A stretch of 64,000 bases of DNA from Streptococcus sp. LPB0220 (GCF_008727815.1 NZ_CP044230.1:1038001-1102000); one strand, 5' to 3'; shown: positions 43,907 to 54,583, counted from the first letter of the stretch. The notes: generated from the sequence alone by a model not told the origin. Made by a program: numbers and translations.

Positions 43907-44986
43907 ATGAATATCTATGATCAACTACAAGCTGTAGAAGACCGATACGAAGAGTTAGGAGAATTATTGAGTGACCCCGATGTGGTCTCTGATACCAAAC
44001 GCTTTATGGAGCTTTCAAAAGAAGAAGCTTCCACTCGTGATACGGTGACAGCATACCGTGAGTACAAGCAAGTCCTTCAAAACATTGTTGACGCTGAGGA
44101 AATGATTAAGGAAGCAGGCGGCGATGCGGACTTGGAAGAAATGGCCAAGCAAGAGCTAAAAGATGCTAAGGCTGAAAAAGAAGAGTACGAAGAAAAACTG
44201 AAGATCTTACTTCTTCCAAAAGATCCAAACGATGACAAGAACATTATCTTGGAAATCCGTGGAGCAGCTGGAGGAGACGAAGCCCAATTGTTTGCTGGTG
44301 ACCTCTTGCAGATGTACCAAAAATACGCGGAAAGCCAAGGTTGGCGCTTTGAAGTTATGGAAGCTTCCTACAATGGCGTTGGTGGGATCAAAGAAGTCGT
44401 AGCCATGGTTTCTGGTCAATCGGTTTATTCAAAACTCAAGTATGAATCTGGTGCCCACCGGGTACAACGGGTTCCAGTGACTGAAAGCCAAGGGCGTGTC
44501 CATACCTCTACAGCAACCGTTCTGGTCATGCCAGAAATTGAAGAAGTCGAGTACGACATTGATCCAAAAGACCTTCGGATTGATATCTACCACGCATCTG
44601 GTGCGGGTGGACAGAACGTCAACAAGGTCGCAACAGCCGTTCGTATCGTCCACTTGCCAACCAATATCAAGGTTGAGATGCAGGAAGAACGGACGCAACA
44701 GAAGAACCGCGAAAAAGCCATGAAGATCATCCGTGCGCGTGTGGCTGACCACTTTGCTCAGATTGCCCAAGACGAGCAAGACGCTGAGCGGAAGTCTACT
44801 ATCGGGACTGGTGACCGTTCAGAGCGGATCCGGACTTACAACTTCCCTCAAAACCGTGTGACCGATCACCGGATTGGCTTGACCCTTCAAAAACTGGATA
44901 CCATCTTATCTGGTAAATTAGATGAAGTGGTCGATGCTTTGGTCTTGTATGATCAAACACAAAAACTAGAAGAGTTGAACAAATAA
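43907..44986 (+). CDS. prfA: Peptide chain release factor 1
   Basis: Recognises UAA and UAG and triggers peptide release on the ribosome. The 359 residues hold the GGQ motif in [15 protein letters not shown] near 232 (its Gln is methylated by PrmC), and PVT in [17 protein letters not shown] as the stop-codon tripeptide of class RF1. Overlaps prmC by one base, so the methylase and its substrate are made together. Confidence 0.97.
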   Translation: MNIYDQLQAVEDRYEELGELLSDPDVVSDTKRFMELSKEEASTRDTVTAYREYKQVLQNIVDAEEMIKEAGGDADLEEMAKQELKDAKAEKEEYEEKLKILLLPKDPNDDKNIILEIRGAAGGDEAQLFAGDLLQMYQKYAESQGWRFEVMEASYNGVGGIKEVVAMVSGQSVYSKLKYESGAHRVQRVPVTESQGRVHTSTATVLVMPEIEEVEYDIDPKDLRIDIYHASGAGGQNVNKVATAVRIVHLPTNIKVEMQEERTQQKNREKAMKIIRARVADHFAQIAQDEQDAERKSTIGTGDRSERIRTYNFPQNRVTDHRIGLTLQKLDTILSGKLDEVVDALVLYDQTQKLEELNK

Positions 44987-45822
44987 TGTTGTTGGGACCA
45001 TTATTAGCCCAGTATGAAGAAGAATTAATAGCCGTTGGAGAGGAAGCAGAAAGCCTCTCCTTCGCGTATCGAGCTTTAAAAAACTGGACTTTTACAGACT
45101 TTGTCCTTGCCTTGCAAAAAGAAGTGGAAGTAGAGGATCAGGCCTTGCTTGAATCCATCTTTGAGCAGTTGAAATATCACGTCCCAGCCCAATATATTAT
45201 TGGCAGTGCAGAATTCTGTGGCCATATTTTTACAGTGGATGAGCGCGTGCTGATTCCACGCCCAGAAACAGAGGAGTTGGTGGCTCTAATTCTCGAAGAA
45301 AACGATGAGAAAGCCTTACGAGTTCTGGATATTGGTACAGGAAGTGGTGCTATCGCTATTAGCTTAGCCCTTGCTAGACCTGCCTGGCGGGTTCAAGCTA
45401 GCGATGTATCAGAAGAGGCTTTAGCCCTGGCTCAAAAAAATGCCAAGCAGCTAGAAGCAGTCCTTGCCTTCAAGTCGTCAGATGTACTGGATCAACTAGA
45501 AGGTCCTTATGACCTGATTGTATCCAACCCTCCCTATATCTCTCGGGATGATGTAGAAGAGGTTGGAGCCAATGTTTTAGCCTCTGAACCCCACTTAGCT
45601 CTTTTTGCGGATCGTGATGGATATGCCATCTACGAAAAGATTGCCCAGCAAGCACCAAGTGTTTTAACACCAGATGGAAAGATTTACCTAGAAATTGGCT
45701 ATAAGCAAGGAAGCAAGGTAAAAGAGCTTTTTCAAGAGGCATTTCCCGACAAACGCGTTCGCGTTCTGAAAGACCAATTTGGACAAGATAGAATGGTAGT
45801 AGTAGACAATGGATCACATTGA
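44986..45822 (+). CDS. prmC: Release factor glutamine methyltransferase
   Basis: Methylates the GGQ glutamine of release factors with S-adenosylmethionine. The 278 residues have the SAM loop VLDIGTGSGAIAISLAL near 108 and the NPPY motif in LIVSNPPYISRDD near 180 that positions the glutamine. Translationally coupled to prfA at its start and overlapping the ywlC-type gene by 14 bases at its end. Confidence 0.96.
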   Translation: MLLGPLLAQYEEELIAVGEEAESLSFAYRALKNWTFTDFVLALQKEVEVEDQALLESIFEQLKYHVPAQYIIGSAEFCGHIFTVDERVLIPRPETEELVALILEENDEKALRVLDIGTGSGAIAISLALARPAWRVQASDVSEEALALAQKNAKQLEAVLAFKSSDVLDQLEGPYDLIVSNPPYISRDDVEEVGANVLASEPHLALFADRDGYAIYEKIAQQAPSVLTPDGKIYLEIGYKQGSKVKELFQEAFPDKRVRVLKDQFGQDRMVVVDNGSH

Positions 45823-46420
45823 GAAAGAATTAGAAGCAGGACGTGCGGTTATTCTGCCAACTGAAACAGTCTATGGTATTTTTGCCAAAGCTTTGAATCA
45901 AGAGGCAGTCGATTATATATACGAGTTAAAACGTAGACCTAGAGACAAGGCTCTGAATTTAAATGTAGCCGATGAAAAAGCAATTCGACTTTATTCGAAA
46001 AATCAACCTAGTTATTTAACAAAACTGGTTGATTCATTTTTACCAGGACCTCTGACTATTATCCTTCAGGCGAATGACAAGGTACCTGGCTGGATTCATT
46101 CAGGATTGGATACAGTTGGCTTCCGTATTCCGGCTCACCCAAAAACGTTGGAATTAATTCGTAAGTACGGTCCTTTGGTTGGTCCCTCGGCTAATCTTTC
46201 AGGTCATGCAAGTGGAACAAAGTATGAGGCTATTGTAAGCGAATTTGATCAAGTGGTTCCTGGTATAGAGGATGATGACTTCTTGACTGGCCAAGATTCA
46301 ACTATTTTGGATATCTCTGGTTCTAAAGCCAGGATTTTGCGGCAAGGTTCGATTACACAAGCTGATTTGCTTGCACAAGTGCCAGAGCTTTCCTTTGAGG
46401 ATGATAAACTTCCTCAGTGA
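45809..46420 (+). CDS. L-threonylcarbamoyladenylate synthase (Sua5/YrdC/YwlC)
   Basis: Makes threonylcarbamoyl-AMP for the t6A tRNA modification. The 203 residues have AVILPTETVYGIFAKAL near the N-terminus, KRRPRDKALNL, LPGPLTIILQ and GPSANLSGHASGT, the YrdC-domain signatures; the C-terminal 25 residues are a short extension rather than a full Sua5 domain. It overlaps prmC and precedes glyA by 38 bases. Confidence 0.92.
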   Translation: MDHIEKELEAGRAVILPTETVYGIFAKALNQEAVDYIYELKRRPRDKALNLNVADEKAIRLYSKNQPSYLTKLVDSFLPGPLTIILQANDKVPGWIHSGLDTVGFRIPAHPKTLELIRKYGPLVGPSANLSGHASGTKYEAIVSEFDQVVPGIEDDDFLTGQDSTILDISGSKARILRQGSITQADLLAQVPELSFEDDKLPQ

Positions 46421-46458
46421 TAATGTACATAAATAATTTTTTATAAAGGAGTAGACCG

Positions 46459-47715
46459 ATGATTTTTGATAAAGAAGATTACAAAGCCTATGATGCAGAC
46501 CTATGGAATGCGATCGCTAAAGAAGAAGAGCGTCAACAAAACAATATTGAATTGATTGCTTCTGAAAATGTCGTCTCTAAGGCAGTGATGGCTGCTCAAG
46601 GGTCTATTCTGACCAATAAATATGCCGAAGGCTATCCTGGTCGTCGTTACTATGGCGGGACAGATGTGGTCGATGTGGTCGAAAGTCTCGCGATCGAACG
46701 GGCCAAAGAAATCTTTGGCGCTAAATTTGCGAACGTTCAACCGCATTCAGGAAGTCAGGCAAACTGTGCTGCCTATATGGCCTTGATTGAGCCTGGTGAT
46801 ACCGTCATGGGGATGGATCTAGCTGCCGGTGGGCATTTGACGCACGGAGCTACTGTGAGCTTCTCTGGTCAAACTTATAACTTTGTGTCTTATAGTGTAG
46901 ATCCTGAAACAGAGCTCTTGGATTTTGATGCCATCTTAAAACAAGCCCAAGAAGTGAAGCCAAAACTCATCGTTGCTGGTGCCTCAGCCTACTCTCATAT
47001 TATTGATTTCTCAAAATTCCGTGAGATTGCAGATGCAGTAGGAGCTAAGCTCATGGTTGACATGGCCCATATTGCTGGTCTCGTGGCAGCGGGTCTTCAT
47101 CCAAGTCCAGTTCCTTATGCCCACATCACGACTACGACCACTCACAAGACCCTTCGTGGACCTCGTGGAGGTCTGATCTTGACCAATGACGAGGAATTAG
47201 CTAAGAAAATTAACTCTGCTATTTTCCCTGGTATTCAAGGAGGACCGTTGGAGCATGTCATTGCAGCCAAAGCTGTCGCTTTCAAAGAAGCGCTGGATCC
47301 TGCCTTTAAAGAGTATGCAGCTAATGTGATTAAGAATAGTCAGGCCATGGCTGATGTCTTCTTGCAAGATCCTGATTTCCGCGTTATTTCAGGCGGAACA
47401 GAGAACCACCTTTTCCTTGTCGACGTCACTAAAGTCGTTGAAAATGGGAAAGTGGCGCAAAACTTGTTGGATGAAGTCAATATCACCCTCAACAAGAACT
47501 CTATTCCTTATGAAACCTTGTCTCCATTTAAGACCAGTGGGATTCGGATTGGTGCAGCGGCCATCACCGCTCGTGGTTTTGGTGAAAAAGAAAGTCGCAC
47601 CGTTGCTGAACTGATGATCAAAGCGCTGAAGAATGCGGACAATCAAGAAGTATTAGACGAAGTGCGTAGCCAAGTTAAAGCCTTGACAGACGCCTTTCCA
47701 CTTTACGAGGACTAA
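46459..47715 (+). CDS. glyA: Serine hydroxymethyltransferase
   Basis: PLP enzyme interconverting serine and glycine with tetrahydrofolate, the main one-carbon source. The 418 residues include the PLP lysine in [14 protein letters not shown] near 226, [11 protein letters not shown] and [15 protein letters not shown] good AAAGGAG is before ATG. Downstream come a nucleoid-associated protein and a lysozyme-like protein at short spacing. Confidence 0.97.
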   Translation: MIFDKEDYKAYDADLWNAIAKEEERQQNNIELIASENVVSKAVMAAQGSILTNKYAEGYPGRRYYGGTDVVDVVESLAIERAKEIFGAKFANVQPHSGSQANCAAYMALIEPGDTVMGMDLAAGGHLTHGATVSFSGQTYNFVSYSVDPETELLDFDAILKQAQEVKPKLIVAGASAYSHIIDFSKFREIADAVGAKLMVDMAHIAGLVAAGLHPSPVPYAHITTTTTHKTLRGPRGGLILTNDEELAKKINSAIFPGIQGGPLEHVIAAKAVAFKEALDPAFKEYAANVIKNSQAMADVFLQDPDFRVISGGTENHLFLVDVTKVVENGKVAQNLLDEVNITLNKNSIPYETLSPFKTSGIRIGAAAITARGFGEKESRTVAELMIKALKNADNQEVLDEVRSQVKALTDAFPLYED

Positions 47716-47723
47716 ACCATCTT

Positions 47724-48698
47724 ATGGATATTTACGTAAAAAAAGCCATCATTCATCAATTTAGCCCCGACGATACCGATCTTTATCTGGCAGATAAATT
47801 GCTCAATATCACGCCTAAAATTGAGGAATACTTGCGCAAAAAGATTGAACGGGTTTATTCTGATGAAGCCAGGACCGGTATTTTCGAAGAGGACAATCCT
47901 TTTCTTGAGATGATTTCAGATGACCTACTAGAAACTTCGGTCGCAGTAGCGAATCGTTGGAAGGAAGAATTTGTCGTCTCTGAGAATCAAAAAACCAACG
48001 ATTTGGTGTTCATTCAATTCTCAAAAGAAGGGGTGGACCATTTTGCCTTTCTTCGGATTGCCTTACGGGAAACCCTGACGCATCTTGGTGGTGAAGTGGA
48101 TAATCCGATTAAGCTGACGCAAAATAATCTACCTGGTTTTGGCACTGGTGCTGATGAGGCCTTGGTCATCAATCTTCAAAGTCGCAAATACCACTTGATT
48201 GAAAAACGGATCAAGTACAATGGGACTTTCTTGAACTATTTTTCTGAGAATCTCTTGCAGACGCAACCCAAGATCTCCCCTAAAAAATCGATCAAGGCAC
48301 TAGAAAAAACAGCTCAGAAGATTGCGGAAAGCTTTAACACAGACGATTTTCAATTTCAATCAAAGGTTAAATCAGCTATTTTTAACCATATTGAGGAAGA
48401 AAATAAACTCTCTCCAGAGAAATTAGCGGATTATCTCTTCGACGACAATCTGACAGCTCGCCTTAGTTTTATTGACCAAGTTAAAGAAGCTGTACCAGAG
48501 CCTGTCACCTTTGAAGAGATTGATGCAAGTCGCCAGTTGAAGAAGTTCGAAAATCAGAAATTGTCATTGTCAAATGGAATTGAACTAATCGTTCCGAATA
48601 ATGTCTATGAAGATGCAGAATCTGTTGAATTTATTCTAAACGAGAACGGAACCTATTCTATTTTGATCAAAAATATTGAGGATATACAGAGTAAATAA
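47724..48698 (+). CDS. Nucleoid-associated protein (YejK/NdpA family)
   Basis: A 324-residue cytoplasmic protein of the 37-kDa nucleoid-associated type: [17 protein letters not shown] at the N-terminus, then [23 protein letters not shown] and a C-terminal beta-rich section ([11 protein letters not shown]). Homologues bind DNA in the nucleoid; the role in streptococci is not defined. It lies 8 bases after glyA and shares a one-base overlap with the lysozyme-like gene, so the three are likely one transcript. Confidence 0.85.
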   Translation: MDIYVKKAIIHQFSPDDTDLYLADKLLNITPKIEEYLRKKIERVYSDEARTGIFEEDNPFLEMISDDLLETSVAVANRWKEEFVVSENQKTNDLVFIQFSKEGVDHFAFLRIALRETLTHLGGEVDNPIKLTQNNLPGFGTGADEALVINLQSRKYHLIEKRIKYNGTFLNYFSENLLQTQPKISPKKSIKALEKTAQKIAESFNTDDFQFQSKVKSAIFNHIEEENKLSPEKLADYLFDDNLTARLSFIDQVKEAVPEPVTFEEIDASRQLKKFENQKLSLSNGIELIVPNNVYEDAESVEFILNENGTYSILIKNIEDIQSK

Positions 48699-49300
48699 TG
48701 ATTAAACGTATAGTGAAGATCTTCTTATTCATCTTACTAATATTTGGAATCTACAAGGGGGTTCAGATCCACCATGATGTCAAACAAGTCATGCAGTACC
48801 GCTCCCTGGTTAGAGAAGTCCTTGCTGAGGAGGACACCACGGCCAATGAAAACCTCATTCTTGCTATGATCTATACGGAGACCAAAGGTCGAGAGGACGA
48901 TGTCATGCAGGCGAGTGAGAGTGCAAGTGGTGAGACCAATACTATTAGTGATAATAAGGCCAGCATTCGCCAAGGAATTCAAACTCTTTCAGATGAGTTA
49001 AAAGAAGCCAAGAAAAAAGGCGTTGATAGCTGGACAGCGGTTCAAGCCTATAATTTTGGGAAAGACTACATCGATTACGTCGCAAAACACGGTGGAACAA
49101 ATTCCCTCGAGTTGGCCCGCGCTTATTCACGAGATGTAGTGGCACCAAGTCTTGGCAATGTAACCGGTGAAACTTATCTTTACCTCCACCCTATCTCTCT
49201 TTTAAACGGGATGGAACTCTACATTAATGGGGGGAACATTTATTATTCTCGTTTAGTAGAAACCAATATGACGATTATGAAGTTATTTTCATGGTTTTAA
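48698..49300 (+). CDS. Lysozyme-like membrane protein (PvaA type)
   Basis: A 200-residue protein with an N-terminal membrane anchor ([17 protein letters not shown]) and an extracellular lysozyme-like domain of the CwlT/Slt kind. A catalytic glutamate candidate is in [18 protein letters not shown] near residue 66, followed by serine-rich [10 protein letters not shown] and [17 protein letters not shown]. The pneumococcal homologue is known as vaccine antigen A. It should cut peptidoglycan at the cell surface. Terminator after the stop. Confidence 0.88.
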   Translation: MIKRIVKIFLFILLIFGIYKGVQIHHDVKQVMQYRSLVREVLAEEDTTANENLILAMIYTETKGREDDVMQASESASGETNTISDNKASIRQGIQTLSDELKEAKKKGVDSWTAVQAYNFGKDYIDYVAKHGGTNSLELARAYSRDVVAPSLGNVTGETYLYLHPISLLNGMELYINGGNIYYSRLVETNMTIMKLFSWF

Positions 49301-49311
49301 TCATTTTCCAG

Positions 49312-49332
49312 AGAGCCGATTGGCTCTTTTTT
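49312..49332 (+). terminator. Terminator after the lysozyme-like gene
   Basis: AGAGCC/GGCTCT stem with GATT loop and a TTTTTT run. Confidence 0.85.
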
Positions 49333-49436
49333 AAGCTGATCAGTTCTGCCTCCGATTTTGAGGGATAATAAAAATGTCATGCATTCTTAAAAAAACTGTA
49401 AGCTAGTTTTAAGAAATCAACTGTATAATGAAAATC

Positions 49437-49469
49437 GAAGTGGGTAAACTCTTTATTTACTTCTTTTTT
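49437..49469 (+). promoter_or_regulatory. Hairpin with T-run at the 5' end of the DUF1002 leader
   Basis: GAAGTGGGTAA pairs with TTATTTACTTC over 11 positions (three consecutive G-T), followed by TTTTTT. It begins 8 bases after a TATAAT (49424-49429), so it would be the first structure in the transcript, and can act as an attenuator or a protective hairpin. Confidence 0.5.
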
Positions 49470-49538
49470 CATCTCTAGTGAGGTGAGAAAGGTAATAAGA
49501 GATACCCAAAGTTGATTTGAGTTAGAAAGAAGAAAAAG

Positions 49539-50549
49539 ATGAAATTAAAGAAGATTGCACTGTTTGTAACGACGACTTTGGCCTTGTTGACAGCTGTCCC
49601 ACGTGTTTTTGCAGATAGCAATGTGCAGAAAGTCATTGATGAAACCTATGTCAAGCCAGACTATGTTTTGGGCTATTCGCTGGACCAAAGTCAAATCGAA
49701 CAAACCTTGAGTCTCTTGAACTACGATAGTTCAAAAGATAAAGAAGAGTGGAAAACCATGACACCAGAGGTTTATTCTTCGATTATGAACGTTGCCAACG
49801 ATGATAGTTTGGAACTTTATTCCTCTGTTAAAATTCAAAAATTAGGCAAAAATAAGCCACTAGAAGTGAATATCGTGACACCTCAAAATATCACCAAGGT
49901 CACTTCAGATATGTATCGTAATGCAGCCGTTACACTTGGATTAGAGCATGCTCAAATTACAGTAGCTTCTCCTATCCAAGTGACCGGAGAAAGTGCCTTG
50001 GCTGGTATTTATTACTCGCTTGAAAAAAATGGTGCCAAAGTTTCTCAAGAAAGCAAAGATCTGGCCCAAGAAGAGTTAAAGACTCTATCAGGGATCAATG
50101 AAGAGAACGCGGGAAAGAAAAACTTCGATGCGGATAAGTTAAACGTAGCATTGACCGACATAAAAACGGCAGTAGCCAATGCCAAACAGAACAATCAGGA
50201 TTTAAGCAAGGATGATATTCGAAAGATCGTCGAAGAAACCCTGAAAAATTATAAGCTGGATACAACTGTGACAGGTGATCAGATTAATTTGATCGTGAAT
50301 TTCGCAGTCAACCTCTCAAAGAGTAGCGTCATCAGTAGCAAAAGCTTTACGAAGACCTTGTCGGATCTGAAAGATAGTATCGTAGACAAGGCAGGCGATA
50401 CCTTTAACAATATCAATCTCAATTTTGATACCAATGCCATTTTAAAAGACAGTGGAAACTTCTTCACAAATGCGTGGAATGCCATTGCCGGCTTCTTCGG
50501 AGCCATCTGGAATGCCATCGTCAAATTCTTTAGTGGTTTGGTTGGTTAA
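49539..50549 (+). CDS. Exported DUF1002 protein
   Basis: A 336-residue protein with a cleavable signal peptide (LALLTAVPRVFAD) and the DUF1002 domain (about 30-265): VLGYSLDQSQIEQTLSLL, VTSDMYRNAAVTLGLEHAQI, TGESALAGIYYSLEK. The last 40 residues (FTNAWNAIAGFFGAIWNAIV) are strongly amphipathic/hydrophobic and could associate with the membrane. Function is unknown. It is single, with an unusual hairpin leader upstream. Confidence 0.85.
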   Translation: MKLKKIALFVTTTLALLTAVPRVFADSNVQKVIDETYVKPDYVLGYSLDQSQIEQTLSLLNYDSSKDKEEWKTMTPEVYSSIMNVANDDSLELYSSVKIQKLGKNKPLEVNIVTPQNITKVTSDMYRNAAVTLGLEHAQITVASPIQVTGESALAGIYYSLEKNGAKVSQESKDLAQEELKTLSGINEENAGKKNFDADKLNVALTDIKTAVANAKQNNQDLSKDDIRKIVEETLKNYKLDTTVTGDQINLIVNFAVNLSKSSVISSKSFTKTLSDLKDSIVDKAGDTFNNINLNFDTNAILKDSGNFFTNAWNAIAGFFGAIWNAIVKFFSGLVG

Positions 50550-50603
50550 AAATAGCAGGAAAGCACTCCTGACAAGATGTGATATGATACCTCTTAAGTA
50601 GAC

Positions 50604-50822
50604 ATGGTAAATAACCAAAATCTACTTAAAATGAATGATCTAGAAATGCAAAATCGTCTAGGACATGCTGATATTAAGACCACACTTGGAACGTACTCTC
50701 ATTTAAGACCAAATGCAATGAAAGAAGTAGCTACTAGAATGACTGGGAAAGTAGTGGTGAGTGATAATAATATCAGAAAGACTAGATTTAATGGTAATCA
50801 GCATAGAATTAAATTGCGATAA
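50604..50822 (+). pseudogene. C-terminal stump of a tyrosine integrase
   Basis: 72 codons holding the end of a phage/ICE-type tyrosine recombinase: QNRLGHADIKTTLGTYSHLR has the late catalytic histidine (LGH) and the nucleophile tyrosine (TYSH). The catalytic arginine and the HxLR box that must come before are absent, and no ribosome site precedes the first ATG, so it cannot be active. It marks a former integrative element at this spot beside guaA. Confidence 0.85.
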
Positions 50823-50996
50823 ATAGATAAGTGAATTCTGTATCTCTAACTAATAATATAACAGTAAATGAATTGATTTTACTGTTATTTTAATTTATAA
50901 TTATAATAGGTTAAACTTACATTTTTTGTTTAGAAGTATATCTAATATAAAACATAAAACTATGTAATATTGTATTAAGTTATTGGGGGGGCATTG

Positions 50997-52562
50997 ATGC
51001 CAAGAGAAGGAGTTGCTGTTTACGATTTATTAATTTCTTGCCCTGGAGATGTTAATGAATATCTTGAGTTAATTAAAGAAGCTGTTGATAACTTTAATAA
51101 ACTTTATGGTAGTTTGAATAATATACAAGTATCAGTCAAGCATTGGTCAACGGATAGTTTTCCTGAGTCGGGTGATAAACCACAGGAATTATTAAATAAG
51201 CAAATTGTTAGGAACTGTGATGCAGCTGTTGCTATATTTTGGACAAGATTTGGTACAGCAACAGATAGGTATGGTTCTGGAACGGAAGAAGAAATTGAGG
51301 AGATGTTATTAGCAAAAAAACAAGTTTTTATGTATTTTCTAGATACTCCTATAAATCCTTCAGAAATAAATGAGGAGCAATTTGCTGCTGTAAAGAATTT
51401 CAAAGAAAGATATAAGGATAGAGGAATATTTTTTACAGTTAAGGACAAAAGTGAATTTAAACGCCATTTTACAAATCATTTAACATTATATTTTTTAAAT
51501 TTAGTTAATGAAAAAGAAACTTTTCAAAATGAACCATTAAAACCTCTTTTAACAATAAGAGATAAGAATACATCTTCTGACGAATGTTGTGTTCCTATAA
51601 AATTTAATTTACTAGATTCAGAATTTTTAAATAAAAACTACCAGAAAATTATTGACTATTTTGAAAAATTAAATAAAACTGTTATTTCTGAAGTTCCAGC
51701 TAAAGTAGATAATAATACTAAAAAGTTGACTCGTTCTCTAAAAGAAGAAGATAACGTTATTCTTCTTTCTAAAATAGCTGATGATGTGACTATTAGTGAT
51801 GATTTTAAAAAACTCATAAACGACTTTGCTATCAAAGAGGAAATCAAACTACATGAGAAATTCTGGTGTTTAGGAAATTTGAAAAAAAATAAACTTCAAA
51901 TGCCAACGCCTTTCGGAAAAAGTGCGCCTTCTTATATTGGAACCGATGAAGAAAGGAACCGATTTTCTTTATTAAAAAAATTATACTGGGAAATAGTGTC
52001 ATTCAATGAATACACGGAATATTTTACATTCATGGATAACATTGAATATATAGAGTTAATGGTTTCTAATATAGGTAAGTCATATGATGAAGATATTGAT
52101 ATTAAATTAATAGTACCTAAAGGTTGTCTTTTAAAACATCATGACCTATTATATCCAGGGGAAAATATAATAGAGGAGGTACAGGAAATTAAAATAGAAG
52201 AAATACTATTTAAAATTAGTGAAACTGATTCGGTTTGTGCATATGATTATCCTCAGCAACCCTTATTACGGTCAGAAGAAATAAATGTTTCTCCACTTCT
52301 AACATATAATAGAACATCTAGTTATGAAAGCCAAAAAAACTATTATAAAGATTCATTAAACGATATATTTATATACAGATATTTTGATAAACCAGAATCT
52401 GATATTTTAAGGTTTGATATTGAGTATTTGAAACATAACACTTCAATGGCATTTCCTTCTAAACTATTATTTAAAAATGTTCCTAGAACAATTGAATATG
52501 AAATAACATCGAAGTTTATACCAGATATCGTGAAAGGAAAAATAAATCTAAAATCCGATTAA
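50997..52562 (+). CDS. DUF4062/TIR-like domain protein, putative defence effector
   Basis: A 521-residue protein. Residues 1-170 match the DUF4062-like alpha/beta domain related to TIR: VYDLLISCPGDVNEYLELIK, VKHWSTDSFPESGDKPQ, CDAAVAIFWTRFGTATDRYG, EEEIEEMLLAKKQVFMYFLD. Such domains open many bacterial NTPase or effector proteins of immune systems. The rest shows no NTPase motif; 170-300 is charged and helical, 320-521 looks beta-rich, ending YEITSKFIPDIVKGKI. Start at ATG 50997 after an odd GGGGGGG Shine-Dalgarno. GC is far lower than in neighbours, indicating transfer. Function as anti-phage defence is inference. Confidence 0.65.
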   Translation: MPREGVAVYDLLISCPGDVNEYLELIKEAVDNFNKLYGSLNNIQVSVKHWSTDSFPESGDKPQELLNKQIVRNCDAAVAIFWTRFGTATDRYGSGTEEEIEEMLLAKKQVFMYFLDTPINPSEINEEQFAAVKNFKERYKDRGIFFTVKDKSEFKRHFTNHLTLYFLNLVNEKETFQNEPLKPLLTIRDKNTSSDECCVPIKFNLLDSEFLNKNYQKIIDYFEKLNKTVISEVPAKVDNNTKKLTRSLKEEDNVILLSKIADDVTISDDFKKLINDFAIKEEIKLHEKFWCLGNLKKNKLQMPTPFGKSAPSYIGTDEERNRFSLLKKLYWEIVSFNEYTEYFTFMDNIEYIELMVSNIGKSYDEDIDIKLIVPKGCLLKHHDLLYPGENIIEEVQEIKIEEILFKISETDSVCAYDYPQQPLLRSEEINVSPLLTYNRTSSYESQKNYYKDSLNDIFIYRYFDKPESDILRFDIEYLKHNTSMAFPSKLLFKNVPRTIEYEITSKFIPDIVKGKINLKSD

Positions 52563-52628
52563 TTTGCTAAAAAAGTAGGAAGTTTTATAATAAATATATA
52601 AATAAGAACATGATTTAATGAGGTTGAT

Positions 52629-52808
52629 ATGAATCAGAACAAAGAGTTAAGTTGTGAATTTGAGTATAAAAATGATTTATACCGAGTTTACGAATTAGAT
52701 GAAGATGGTAGTGATTATATCAGAATTGTTAGAGAATCAAAGAAGGGTATGTATAAAGAGAGTACTGAAACTGTTAAAAAGATTTTAGATTTAGATATTG
52801 AAAAATAG
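52629..52808 (+). CDS. 59-residue acidic hypothetical protein
   Basis: A small protein (MNQNKELSCEFEYKND... ending LDLDIEK) in the same AT-rich island, 66 bases after the DUF4062-type gene and in the same direction. A GAGGTTG site precedes ATG. The sequence is acidic and looks like a small beta-sheet plus helix. It could be a partner or inhibitor of the upstream protein, or a relic of the mobile element. I do not recognise a family. Confidence 0.5.
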   Translation: MNQNKELSCEFEYKNDLYRVYELDEDGSDYIRIVRESKKGMYKESTETVKKILDLDIEK

Positions 52809-52841
52809 TTTTTGGTGCTTAATTGGTGCTATAAAGAAAAT

Positions 52842-52877
52842 AAAAACGCTGAAATCATTGATTTCAAGCGTTTTTTT
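52842..52877. terminator. Bidirectional terminator beside guaA
   Basis: AAAAACGCT and AGCGTTTTT with GAAATC/GATTTC inside, A-rich and T-rich flanks. It ends guaA on the minus strand and the island genes on the plus strand. Confidence 0.85.
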
Positions 52878-52889
52878 GAATAACCTACT

Positions 52890-54455
52890 CTACTCCCACT
52901 CTACAGTTGCAGGTGGTTTGCTTGTGATATCGTAGACGATGCGGTTAACGTGGTCAACTTCGTTTACGATACGAACAGAGATTTTTTGGAGGACTTCCCA
53001 TGGAATCTTCGCAAAGTCTGCTGTCATTCCATCGATAGAAGTGATAGCGCGGATAGCGATAGTGTAGTCGTAGGTACGGCCGTCACCCATAACACCTACT
53101 GAACGAACGCCTGTGTTGACAGTGAAGTATTGCCAGATATCACGGTCAAGACCAGCTTTGGCGATTTCTTCACGAAGAATAGCATCTGATTCACGAACGG
53201 TTTCAAGTTTTTCTTCAGTGATTTCTCCCATAACACGGATGGCAAGTCCTGGGCCTGGGAATGGTTGGCGCCATACGATGTGGTCTGGCATACCAAGCTC
53301 TGTACCAAGAGCACGAACCTCATCCTTGTAAAGAGTGTTGAGTGGTTCGATCAGTTCAAACTGCATATCCTCTGGAAGTCCACCCACATTGTGGTGAGAC
53401 TTGATGGTTTGAGCAGTATCCGTACCAGACTCGATCACGTCAGTGTAGAGAGTTCCTTGTGCCAAGAATTTCACATCTTTGAGTTTACTTGCTTCGTCAT
53501 CAAAAACATAAACAAACTCGTTACCGATGATCTTCCGTTTTTTCTCAGGATCAGATACACCAGCTAACTTATCAAGGAAACGTTTTGCAGCATCTGCTTT
53601 GACTATGTTCAAACCAAACTTGCCACCAAGCATCTCCATAACTTGGTCAGCTTCTCCTTTACGAAGAAGACCGTGGTCTACAAAGATACAGATCAATTGA
53701 TCGCCGATGGCTTTTTGAAGGAGAACCCCAACAACGGAAGAGTCAACACCACCTGAAAGACCAAGAAGGACACGTTTGTCTCCGACGGTTTCACGGATTT
53801 TTTTGATCTGCATGTCAATGAAGTTGTCCATGGTCCAGTCGCCTTTAGCCCCACAGATGTTCAAGGCAAAGTTACGCAAGATATCATAACCGTGAACAGA
53901 GTGACGAACCTCAGGGTGGAATTGGATTCCGTAGATTTTCTTGTCTGGATTTTCAATCGAAGCGAATGGACAGTCAGCGGAAGTACCAGTGCGGATAAAG
54001 TCAGTCGGAATTTCTGTAACAGCATCTCCATGGCTCATCAAGACTAATTGTTTGTCTGGTGTGCCGGCAAAAAGAGCAGAAGATTCTGTCAAAGTCAGTT
54101 CAGATTGACCATATTCGCGGTTACCAGCATCACCTGCAGGAACGACCTTCCCGCCCAATTTATGGGTCAACAATTGCATTCCGTAACAGATTCCAAGGAT
54201 TGGAATACCGAGTTCGAAAATTTCAGGATCGATATCAAAAGAACCTTCCTCGTATACAGAGTTTGGTCCGCCTGAAAGAACGATCCCAACTGGATTGATT
54301 GCACGAACTTCATCAGCAGAAATCTTATGGCTCTTCAATTCTGAGAAGACTCCAATTTCACGAATCCGACGTGAAATAAGCTGATTGTATTGGCTACCGT
54401 AGTCAAGCACGATGATTTTTTCAACATCATGCAAATCAGTTGATAGGTTTGTCAT
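52890..54455 (-). CDS. guaA: GMP synthase (glutamine-hydrolysing)
   Basis: Amidates XMP to GMP using glutamine and ATP. The 521 residues contain the glutamine amidotransferase domain with catalytic cysteine in GICYGMQLL near 93 and histidine/glutamate in GIQFHPEV, the ATP-pyrophosphatase P-loop [12 protein letters not shown] near 235 and the C-terminal dimer domain ending [10 protein letters not shown]. The 3' end of guaA is a known integration hotspot for genomic islands; an integrase stump and AT-rich genes lie just beyond it. Confidence 0.97.
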   Translation of the reverse strand: MTNLSTDLHDVEKIIVLDYGSQYNQLISRRIREIGVFSELKSHKISADEVRAINPVGIVLSGGPNSVYEEGSFDIDPEIFELGIPILGICYGMQLLTHKLGGKVVPAGDAGNREYGQSELTLTESSALFAGTPDKQLVLMSHGDAVTEIPTDFIRTGTSADCPFASIENPDKKIYGIQFHPEVRHSVHGYDILRNFALNICGAKGDWTMDNFIDMQIKKIRETVGDKRVLLGLSGGVDSSVVGVLLQKAIGDQLICIFVDHGLLRKGEADQVMEMLGGKFGLNIVKADAAKRFLDKLAGVSDPEKKRKIIGNEFVYVFDDEASKLKDVKFLAQGTLYTDVIESGTDTAQTIKSHHNVGGLPEDMQFELIEPLNTLYKDEVRALGTELGMPDHIVWRQPFPGPGLAIRVMGEITEEKLETVRESDAILREEIAKAGLDRDIWQYFTVNTGVRSVGVMGDGRTYDYTIAIRAITSIDGMTADFAKIPWEVLQKISVRIVNEVDHVNRIVYDITSKPPATVEWE

Positions 54456-54583
54456 CTTATCCCCTTCTTAAAGAAATTTACTTTCCTCTATTCTAACACA
54501 AAAGCCTTGTCTTTACCAATCTCTGATTGAAGAATTAGGAATTTTACGCTACAATAGAGATAACACAGAGAAAGAGCAAGGTT

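Noticed and set aside
52842-52900. Attachment-site direct repeat between guaA 3' end and the integrase stump
   Set aside because: The guaA terminal sequence was not found again near 50550-50620, so no att site is called.
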